In this document: piece by piece, positions 57,714 to 64,000 of the stretch
How positions within the stretch are numbered: the first letter of the stretch is position 1
Layout: every line of letters begins with the position of its first letter
Source: CAYOUV01 sp964407265
GTDB lineage: Bacteria; Chloroflexota; Anaerolineae; Anaerolineales; Villigracilaceae
Reading direction: 5' to 3'
Length of the DNA stretch: 64,000 nucleotides
NCBI GenBank assembly: GCA_964407265.1
Contig: CAYOUV010000004.1
Coordinates: forward strand, 1 to 64,000
The notes under the pieces: generated by a model
Database searches by the model: none
Told to the model about the DNA's origin: nothing
The model's input: the letters and a program-made list of their open reading frames with translations, nothing else
Position numbers and translations under genes: made by a program

Positions 57714-58218
57714 CCTGGTTCACATGCTCAACGGGGTACGGCTGGCAGGCATCATCGTCGAGACTGAAGCCTACATCGGGGAGTCTGACCTGGCCTGTCA
57801 CGCCAAGGCCGGGCGGACAGCCCGCACGGCGATCATGTACGGCCCACCGGGACACGCCTACGTCTATTTCACCTACGGCATGCACTGGCTGCTGAATGCT
57901 GTCACCGAAACAGAAAACTCTCCAGCAGCGGTGCTGATCCGCGCCATCCAACCGGTAGAGGGGATCGAGATCATCTCTGCCCGCCGCCACGGGCGCGGGA
58001 CGGACGGCCCCGCCAAGCTGACGCTGGCGCTGGGCATCGATGGAGCGCAGAATGGCCTCGATCTGTGCGACCCGGCTTCCGGCTTGTGGATCGAACCGGG
58101 GCATCCAATTCCCGAAAAAAGCGTGACGATTGGACCAAGAGTGGGTTTAAATAGTGTGCCTGAGCCATGGAAGAGCATGCCATGGCGCTTCATCGTAAGT
58201 CCAAATCAACAGGCATAG
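57714..58218 (+). CDS. mpg: 3-methyladenine DNA glycosylase (AAG/Mpg type), 5' end missing
   Basis: The remaining 167 residues start LVHMLNGVRLAGIIVETEAYIGE, with the catalytic Glu in ETEAY. DLACHAKAGRTARTAIMYGPPGHAYVYFTYGMHWLLNAVTE and RGTDGPAKLTLALGID complete the AAG fold. It excises alkylated purines such as 3-methyladenine and hypoxanthine. About 25-35 N-terminal residues are lost in the gap. Confidence 0.92.
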
Positions 58219-58257
58219 AATTATTTTTTCTCTTTCGAAATTGCTCCTGGAGGAAAC

Positions 58258-59043
58258 ATGGGTCTTTTAGATGGTAAAAAAGCAATGATCTTTGGTCTGG
58301 CCAATGATCGCTCCATTGCCTGGGGTATCACCCAGGCTTTGCACCGCGAGGGAGCCACAATTGGGATAAGTTATGCCGGGGAAGCGCTTGAACGTCGCGT
58401 GCGTCCGCTGGCTGAGTCGATTGGGTGTACGTTCGTCGAAGAATGCGATGTGACCAAGGACGAGAATATCGAAAAGGTAGCCACCAAAGCCGCCCAGGAA
58501 TTCGGTGAGATCGACATTCTGGTCCACTCGATTGCCTTCGCCAACCGCGATGAGCTCTCAGGTCCCTTTTATCGAACCAGCCGGGAAGGGTTCCGCATGG
58601 CGCTGGACATCAGCGTTTATTCGTTTGTCGCCCTGGCCTGGGCATTCCAACCATTCATCAAGCAGGGCGGTGCGATGCTGACCATGACCTACTACGGCTC
58701 GGTTAAGGTAGCGCCTCACTATAACGTGATGGGGGTAGCCAAGGCCGCCCTGGAAGCCTCGACCCGCTATCTGGCTTATGACTTTGGGCCGATGAAGGTG
58801 CGTGTCAATGCCATATCGGCCGGGCCGATCCGTACACTGGCCGCAGCAGGCGTGGGTGGTTTCAAAGACATGTATCGCGAATTTGCCGAGATGGCTCCGC
58901 TGCGCGAGAATGTTAGCATCGATGACGTCGGCAATTCCGCCGCCTTCCTGTGTTCGGACATGGCCAGCCACATTACCGGCGAAGTGCTGTACGTCGATTC
59001 GGGCTACAACATCATGGGCATGACCGAGCCTCCGAAAAAATAA
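58258..59043 (+). CDS. fabI: Enoyl-[acyl-carrier-protein] reductase FabI
   Basis: The 261-residue protein has the FabI-specific start MGLLDGKKAMIFGLANDRSIAWGI, a catalytic Tyr-x6-Lys in HYNVMGVAKAALE, and GPIRTLAAAGVGGF. It performs the last reduction of each fatty-acid elongation cycle with NADH. TGGAGG precedes the ATG. Monocistronic with a terminator at 59061-59096. Confidence 0.96.
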   Translation: MGLLDGKKAMIFGLANDRSIAWGITQALHREGATIGISYAGEALERRVRPLAESIGCTFVEECDVTKDENIEKVATKAAQEFGEIDILVHSIAFANRDELSGPFYRTSREGFRMALDISVYSFVALAWAFQPFIKQGGAMLTMTYYGSVKVAPHYNVMGVAKAALEASTRYLAYDFGPMKVRVNAISAGPIRTLAAAGVGGFKDMYREFAEMAPLRENVSIDDVGNSAAFLCSDMASHITGEVLYVDSGYNIMGMTEPPKK

Positions 59044-59060
59044 CCTCCGCCATACAAGTC

Positions 59061-59096
59061 TCAGCGTCCCATCCACCGGGACGCTGACTTTTTCTT
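59061..59096 (+). terminator. Terminator of fabI
   Basis: The stem TCAGCGTCCC / GGGACGCTGA with a 7-base loop is followed by CTTTTTCTT, 17 bp after the stop. Confidence 0.88.
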
Positions 59097-59143
59097 AAGG
59101 TACAATTACAAAATAACATACCTTTACCGTCCAAAGGAATTGC

Positions 59144-59644
59144 ATGTTCAAACGGAATACCACTTCGACAACCGAAGGCTCCCCACCTATCCCGACCGTC
59201 GAACGCATTACCTCGGTGCTCGGACCCGGCGTCATCTGGCATGGGAGCATCAATGGCAGTGGCGGCGTGCGCATCGAGGGCGCTTTCGAAGGTGAGATCG
59301 CACTGCGCGGCATGCTGGTGGTCGGCGAAACGGGGCGCGTCACCTGCGAGAATATCCGCGCCAATACGGTCATTGTGGCAGGCGCTGTGCGCGGCAACAT
59401 CACCACTCAGAAACTTGAAATCCGCTCGACCGGGCGCGTGTGGGGCGATGTGATCACCACGGCCTTCGTAACCGAGGAAGGCGCTTTCCTGCGGGGTCAG
59501 ATCCGCATGGAAGAGACGGTCGAACTCGACCTCGGACCAACTCCCGAAGGGACGCCGTCCGAACAAGCTTCTGCCGCAGCGGTCGAGGCCACGCCTGCAC
59601 CCGCTCCCGAACCTAAAACCCTAAAATCCAAGAAGGCCTCCTAA
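59144..59644 (+). CDS. Bactofilin-like cytoskeletal protein
   Basis: The 166-residue protein has the central right-handed beta-helix of bactofilins (about 28-130): GVIWHGSINGSGGVRIEGAFEGEIALRGMLVVGETG, followed by regular short strands. Both ends are disordered, the C terminus being rich in Ala/Pro/Thr/Lys. Bactofilins polymerise without nucleotides and organise envelope or polar structures. Monocistronic. Confidence 0.92.
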   Translation: MFKRNTTSTTEGSPPIPTVERITSVLGPGVIWHGSINGSGGVRIEGAFEGEIALRGMLVVGETGRVTCENIRANTVIVAGAVRGNITTQKLEIRSTGRVWGDVITTAFVTEEGAFLRGQIRMEETVELDLGPTPEGTPSEQASAAAVEATPAPAPEPKTLKSKKAS

Positions 59645-59692
59645 CCATCCACCACCCAAAGCTATGATGGTAAGTTTGGAAGTCCCATACAG

Positions 59693-59714
59693 GGGCGAGA
59701 GCTGTCTCGCCCTT
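59693..59714 (+). terminator. Weak hairpin after the bactofilin gene
   Basis: The stem GGGCGAGA / TCTCGCCC with loop GCTG is followed by only two T. It lies 48 bp after the stop codon and just before the aminotransferase start, so termination is doubtful. Confidence 0.4.
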
Positions 59715-59731
59715 AAGTGAATGGAAACGCT

Positions 59732-60910
59732 ATGCAAATTCCCATGTCATCCCCTGATCTGACCGATTCTGAGCGACAAGCCGTCCAGGAGGTCCTGAAT
59801 ACACCCAACCTGAGCATGGGCCAGCGCATCAAGGATTTCGAGCAATCCTTCTGTGACCTGACCGGTGCCAGCAACGCCGTCGGTGTCAACTCCGGCACGG
59901 CAGGACTGCACCTGTGCGTCCGAGCAGCAGACATCGGTCCCGGCGACCTGGTCATCACCACGCCGTTCTCGTTCGTGGCCTCCACCAACGTGCTGCTGTT
60001 CGAGCACGCCATCCCGGTATTCGTGGACGTCGATCCCCGCACCGGTAACATCGATCCACAGCTAGTAGCGCAAGCCGTGCGGGATGTTGCCCAGGGTGGC
60101 AAAGAGTCCGATAAATGGCTGCCGCGCCACGGGCTGGGAGAGAGAAACCTGCTGAAAGCCATCCTGCCGGTGGATGTTTTCGGGCAGCCAGCCGACCTCG
60201 ACCCGATCCGCCAAGTGGCCAATCAGTATGGCCTGAAGGTGATTGAGGATTCGTGCGAAGCGCTCGGCGCGACCTACAAAGGAGGCATGGCTGGGACACT
60301 CGGTGATTACGGCGTGTTCGCCTTCTATCCCAATAAGCAGATCACTACCGGTGAAGGTGGCGTAATCGTCACCGATGACGACCGGGCCGCGAATTTAATG
60401 CGCGCCTTGCGCAACCAGGGGCGTGCGCCGGGTGACACCTGGCTGCAGCACACTTACCTGGGTTACAACTACCGCCTGGATGAGATGTCAGCCGCACTGG
60501 GTGTGGTGCAGTTGAGCCGCCTGAACGAGTTACTGGACAAACGCGATCGGGTGGCAGGCTGGTACAACGAACGCTTGGCCGAAATTCCCGGCGTAGAGCC
60601 GCCCATCTTGGAGACGTTTACCACGCGCATGTCGTGGTTCGTTTATGTCGTGCGTTTCGACCCGCGCATGGACCGCGACCTGCTGGCCCAAAAACTCGGC
60701 CAGCGCGGTATTCCCGTCCGCCCGTATTTTCTACCAATCCACTTGCAGCCTTATATGGTCGAGCGCTTCGGCTACCGCAGCGGCGATTTCCCGGTCACTG
60801 AGGACCTGGGCTTGCGCGGACTGGCGCTGCCGTTCTCAGGCGTGATGAGCGAGGCTCAGGTGGAAGCCGTCTGCCAAGCGCTGCGCGAGGAAATCGGGAA
60901 CCTGGCGTGA
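59732..60910 (+). CDS. DegT/DnrJ/EryC1/StrS-family PLP aminotransferase
   Basis: The start at 59732 (MQIPMSSPDLTDSE) matches the family N terminus better than the GTG at 59717. The 392-residue protein has the PLP Lys in FYPNKQITTGEGGVIVTDD near residue 198 and GVNSGTAGLHLCVRAADIGPGDLVITTPFSFVAS near 50. It aminates nucleotide-linked keto sugars (or a related ketone). With the epimerase 2.7 kb away, a surface amino-sugar pathway is plausible. Confidence 0.93.
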   Translation: MQIPMSSPDLTDSERQAVQEVLNTPNLSMGQRIKDFEQSFCDLTGASNAVGVNSGTAGLHLCVRAADIGPGDLVITTPFSFVASTNVLLFEHAIPVFVDVDPRTGNIDPQLVAQAVRDVAQGGKESDKWLPRHGLGERNLLKAILPVDVFGQPADLDPIRQVANQYGLKVIEDSCEALGATYKGGMAGTLGDYGVFAFYPNKQITTGEGGVIVTDDDRAANLMRALRNQGRAPGDTWLQHTYLGYNYRLDEMSAALGVVQLSRLNELLDKRDRVAGWYNERLAEIPGVEPPILETFTTRMSWFVYVVRFDPRMDRDLLAQKLGQRGIPVRPYFLPIHLQPYMVERFGYRSGDFPVTEDLGLRGLALPFSGVMSEAQVEAVCQALREEIGNLA

Positions 60911-61046
60911 ATCAAATCCCTCTTGTTTTCCAGAGCGATCTGCGCAGCAAAGCCTGCCGAACACGGAGAATCTTTCAAGCTTTCGAAGCACCCTTCCTGC
61001 AAGGCGAGAAATTTTTTACAACCCTCACGAAGCACATTTGAACAGC

Positions 61047-61955
61047 ATGATGCCCAACTCCTATCCTCCTGCGCGCCAAAGCGGTTTGATCGTACATGGG
61101 CTGCTGATTCTGATCCTGATGGCAGTATTTGGCTGGGGAATCTGGAACCTGGCCCAGGCAGCGGTGGGACCCGCTTTTATCGTATACTTGCTGGTCACAC
61201 TGGCAACTTTCATTCCCATCCCGTTTCTGGGTTATCGCGCCTTTGCATTGTTGAAAGCCAACTATAGCCTCGACCGGGACAATCTGTCCCTGCGTTGGGG
61301 TTTGCGCCTGGAGGAACTGCCGCTTTCGGACATCGAGTGGGTACGCCCGGTGACGGACCTCTCCACGCCATTGGCACTGCCCTGGTTCCGACTGCCAGGT
61401 TCTATCCTCGGCCTGCGCCGCCACCCAGACCTGGGTCTGATCGAATTCCTGGCTTCCGACCGCAATAACCTGCTCTTGGTCGCCACAGCCAAACACATCT
61501 TCGCCATCTCACCTGCGGACCCGGCTTCCTTTGTACACGAGTTTCAGCGATCTATCGAATTGGGCAGTCTGACACCGGCTCCGGCAAAATCAGTCTACCC
61601 AACTTTCGTGGTAGCGCGCGCCTGGGACGATCCGTTGGCACGCTTTTTATGGGCTGCGACGCTGTTCTTGAACATCGGGCTGTTCGTCTGGGTCGGTCTG
61701 ATGATTCCCGGCCTCAACCAGGTAAATATTGGCTTTGGCCCTTCCGGCCTGCCGCTGGGTCCATTTCCGGCAGTGCAAATCATGCTTTTGCCCATTTTGA
61801 GCGCCCTCCTTTCTGTAACAGGCTGGCTGGCCGGACTGTACTATTATCGCTATGACGATCAGCGTATTCTGGCTTTCATTCTCTGGTCGACCAGCATCCT
61901 CGGCAGTTTGCTCTTTCTACTGGCCGTACTCTTCGCGTTTAATACCCCCGTCTGA
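61047..61955 (+). CDS. Membrane protein with bacterial PH-like domain
   Basis: The start is placed at the ATG at 61047; a TTG at 61038 also fits. The 302-residue protein has two N-terminal helices, then a PH-like beta domain (about 75-180, SLDRDNLSLRWGLRLEELPLSDIEWVRPV), then three C-terminal helices. The bPH family has unknown roles in envelope. It ends one base before the next ATG and is likely co-transcribed with it. Confidence 0.75.
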   Translation: MMPNSYPPARQSGLIVHGLLILILMAVFGWGIWNLAQAAVGPAFIVYLLVTLATFIPIPFLGYRAFALLKANYSLDRDNLSLRWGLRLEELPLSDIEWVRPVTDLSTPLALPWFRLPGSILGLRRHPDLGLIEFLASDRNNLLLVATAKHIFAISPADPASFVHEFQRSIELGSLTPAPAKSVYPTFVVARAWDDPLARFLWAATLFLNIGLFVWVGLMIPGLNQVNIGFGPSGLPLGPFPAVQIMLLPILSALLSVTGWLAGLYYYRYDDQRILAFILWSTSILGSLLFLLAVLFAFNTPV

Positions 61956-61956
61956 A

Positions 61957-62769
61957 ATGCAAATCCTGTTTGGTTTCATCCTGGCGCTTGTCATCGCCAT
62001 ACTGGCCTATCGTCTCCACAGTCTGGAACGCTCCGGTGTTCTGGCCGCTACCCTGGTCGGGACGATCATCTTCGGGCTGGGTGGCCTGCCCTGGGCAATT
62101 CTACTGCTGACTTTTTTCGTCTCATCTTCAGCCCTGACGCGTGCCTTCCGTCAACGCAAGCAGGGATTGGATGAAAAATATTCTAAAGGCGGACGACGTG
62201 ACGCCGGCCAGGTTCTGGGCAATGGCGGCTTGGCAACTATTTTTGCAGCCCTGCACATATTTTTCCCGCTGGCCGTCTGGCCGTGGCTGGGATTCGCTGC
62301 AGCGCTGGCGGCTGTCAACGCCGATACCTGGGGGACAGAATTGGGCATTTTCGATCCATCCGAGCCAAGGCTGATCACCCACCTGAGCCAGGGCGTGGAA
62401 AAAGGCACATCGGGCGGAATCTCACCGGTCGGCACACTGGCTTCCCTGGCTGGATCGGGACTGATTGGTCTGTTGGCTGCCGCGCTCCAACCCTTCAGCA
62501 TCAATTCTTCGACAACTCAATTCTTACCTGTCTTCCTGTTGGTCACACTTTCAGGCTTGCTTGGTGCGCTGTTCGACTCGTTCTTGGGCGCCACCGTCCA
62601 GGCAATTTATTTTTGTCCAGCTTGTAATAAAGAAACCGAACGCCACCCCGTCCACACCTGCGGCACCCCGACGGCCATGGCCCGCGGCTGGGGCTGGCTG
62701 AACAACGATTGGGTCAATTTTGGCTGTTCTTTAATTTCTATTATTATCGTGATAATTGTTGTATGCTAA
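61957..62769 (+). CDS. DUF92/TMEM19-like integral membrane protein
   Basis: The start at 61957 directly follows the preceding stop. The 270-residue protein has about seven helices and the DUF92 blocks RDAGQVLGNGGLATI, NADTWGTELGIFD and EKGTSGGISPVGTLASLAGSGLIG. Near the C terminus is a Cys/His cluster, CPACNKETERHPVHTC. Plant relatives (VTE6) phosphorylate phytyl phosphate; the bacterial role may be prenyl-phosphate metabolism. Confidence 0.88.
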   Translation: MQILFGFILALVIAILAYRLHSLERSGVLAATLVGTIIFGLGGLPWAILLLTFFVSSSALTRAFRQRKQGLDEKYSKGGRRDAGQVLGNGGLATIFAALHIFFPLAVWPWLGFAAALAAVNADTWGTELGIFDPSEPRLITHLSQGVEKGTSGGISPVGTLASLAGSGLIGLLAAALQPFSINSSTTQFLPVFLLVTLSGLLGALFDSFLGATVQAIYFCPACNKETERHPVHTCGTPTAMARGWGWLNNDWVNFGCSLISIIIVIIVVC

Positions 62770-62811
62770 AATTTCAAGAAGACTCCACACCAGGATGAAT
62801 CAGTTAATTTT

Positions 62812-64000
62812 ATGCAAAATCACTTTCGCATCACTGCTAAATTCTCACTTTATTTTACAGCCTTCGTGTTTTTAGCGGGGCTCGTCGCTTTTGCGTATCT
62901 GGGCGCCTACAATCGCTGGTGGGGAGACGACTGGTGCTTCAACGCTGATCTGGGCACCTATGGCTTTTTGGGAGCGATGAAGGGCTACACCTTTATCACC
63001 CATTATGCTTCAAATCGAATTTCCCTGACATTTTTCTCTTACTTTTTTCAGTTAATGGGCGTATTTGGCGTCCAAATTTTAACAGGATTAACCATTCTGC
63101 TCTGGTTTTTGGGTATTTGGTGGACATTATCTAACCTGAATCGCTTCCTAAAAGTACTTTTGCCTCAGACCAGTCTTATAATAATGGCGGGGGCAATCTT
63201 GTATTTCACCATTTACATGGCACCCAACCGCTTCCAAAGCATTTATTGGCGATCAGCTATCCTGCCATACACCTCGCCAACGGTTACAACCGTCTTTATC
63301 CTTGCTCTAATCACCGCGCGGATGGCGAGTAGGCATGGTTGGAGAGCAGCTCCTTATCTGGCGCTGCCTCTGGCTTTCATCACCGGGACGTTTTCAGAGC
63401 CCGGAAATGCTTATCTTGCCTCATTACTGACTATCCTGCTGGTTATAACGCTTCTGGCCAGAAAGCAGGGCAAGCATTGGGCTGAGCGAACTCTCCCTGT
63501 AATCGCGGCCGGCCTGGTCGGTATCTTTCTGGCGATGGTAGTGCTCTTCTCCGCGCCCACCAACCAGATGCGGCTTGACCTCGGAACTTACAGGTTAAAC
63601 GAACCGATCAAGGTGCCCTTCCTGGCGCTGATTTTTTCCTTCGACTTTATACGCGACTCCCTGCGTGGCTTACCACTTCCTCACTTAATTTTGGCCTCAG
63701 TCATCGGTGTTTTACCTTTTCTCACCCGCGCCTTCCAATCTCGCATCAACAGAATAACAGGCAGGCAAACTGCGGCCGCAATTTTAGGAATTATGATCAC
63801 AATCTATTTGATGATTGCGGCTATGGAAGTGCCCAGCATTTATGTGGAAGGTGGCCCACCAGCCCCTCGAACACTGATTTTTGCCCGGTTCGCTTTGACT
63901 GCAGGGATTGGCTTAATCGCCTGGTTAATCGGCTTATTAATCTCCGATCAAATTGATAGGCCATGGACATTGATTCTTGGTATATTGGTTCTGCTCCTTA
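62812..64000 (+). CDS. GT-C-like membrane glycosyltransferase (DUF6056-like), 3' end outside window
   Basis: An uninterrupted frame from the ATG at 62812 runs to the window end (about 396 residues). It has many hydrophobic helices. An acidic motif in the first loop (NRWWGDDWCFNADLGTYG) and NRFQSIYWRSAILPYTSPTV follow the DUF6056/GT-C glucosyltransferase pattern. It starts 42 bp after the DUF92 gene. The function is probably transfer of a lipid-linked sugar; the missing C-terminal part prevents a firmer call. Confidence 0.75.
   Translation, partial: MQNHFRITAKFSLYFTAFVFLAGLVAFAYLGAYNRWWGDDWCFNADLGTYGFLGAMKGYTFITHYASNRISLTFFSYFFQLMGVFGVQILTGLTILLWFLGIWWTLSNLNRFLKVLLPQTSLIIMAGAILYFTIYMAPNRFQSIYWRSAILPYTSPTVTTVFILALITARMASRHGWRAAPYLALPLAFITGTFSEPGNAYLASLLTILLVITLLARKQGKHWAERTLPVIAAGLVGIFLAMVVLFSAPTNQMRLDLGTYRLNEPIKVPFLALIFSFDFIRDSLRGLPLPHLILASVIGVLPFLTRAFQSRINRITGRQTAAAILGIMITIYLMIAAMEVPSIYVEGGPPAPRTLIFARFALTAGIGLIAWLIGLLISDQIDRPWTLILGILVLLL

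Noticed and set aside
57352..58218. Apparent fusion protein spanning the 57.6-kb gap
   Set aside because: The left half is out of frame with the epimerase and the middle is N, so the joining is an artefact.
1..64000. CRISPR array, insertion sequence, prophage or rRNA
   Set aside because: No short regularly spaced repeats, transposase, integrase or rRNA segment was seen; the only long direct repeats are the cytochrome domains and the two gap flanks.

Overview
The window looks like part of a metagenome-assembled or draft genome of a Chloroflexota bacterium, most likely class Anaerolineae. This rests on overall gene content and protein style: an Alternative Complex III cluster of the ActB/ActC/ActD/ActE type, a Rex repressor, Thr/Pro-linker lipoproteins, GT-C membrane proteins and ferredoxin-dependent 2-oxoacid oxidation. 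No rRNA or species marker is present, so the placement is inference. There are three runs of 100 N. Two are flanked by identical 55-bp and 34-bp sequences and are almost certainly artificial, because removing N plus one flank copy restores an intact reading frame in each case. The third, near 57.6 kb, is a real gap of unknown size.

Layout. 1-3.4 kb: end of a large calcium-motif protein, rex with a candidate Rex operator, and a two-gene membrane Fe-S unit. 3.5-9.0 kb (minus): F1 ATP synthase atpA-G-D-C followed by mreB, without F0 genes. 9.3-10.5 kb: a D-Ala-D-Ala-ligase-like ATP-grasp gene. 10.5-20.9 kb (minus): an Alternative Complex III-like quinol oxidase locus with a second ActC paralogue beyond an embedded tRNA-Ser, and a cytochrome carrying a recent in-frame tandem duplication. 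21.5-23.9 kb: two cytoplasmic-looking trypsin-like proteases with a LuxR regulator whose receiver has lost its phosphorylation residues. 24-29.5 kb: GT-C glycosyltransferase, M48 protease, tautomerase, isochorismatase-like hydrolase, thioesterase and RNase H. 29.7-31.6 kb (plus): rhodanese, SufE and SlyD-type FKBP behind a perfect consensus promoter. 31.7-41.6 kb (minus): secreted and membrane proteins, an ECF sigma/anti-sigma pair, three lipoproteins and a thiolase. 41.7-46.3 kb: a lipoprotein and a peptide/nickel-type ABC importer lacking ATPases. 46.9-49.6 kb (plus): korDABC 2-oxoacid:ferredoxin oxidoreductase with two dyads in its leader, one resembling a Rex operator. 49.7-56.2 kb (plus): lipid acyltransferase and flippase-like genes, then a compact dehydrogenase / ComB-like phosphatase / PTPS / GT4 / methyltransferase operon. 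56.2-64 kb: permuted NlpC/P60 protein, epimerase (cut by the gap), DNA glycosylase, FabI, bactofilin, DegT aminotransferase, membrane proteins and a partial GT-C gene running off the end.

How it fits together. Rex senses NADH/NAD+. Its candidate operators lie before rex itself and before korDABC, suggesting redox control of ferredoxin-linked carbon oxidation in a cell that also has a quinol:electron-acceptor oxidoreductase and an F-type ATP synthase. The most plausible undescribed systems are the 52.1-56.2 kb operon, which could make a glycosylated, methylated pterin, and the protease-protease-pseudoreceiver operon at 21.5-23.9 kb. Both assignments are inferences from domain content and tight gene packing.
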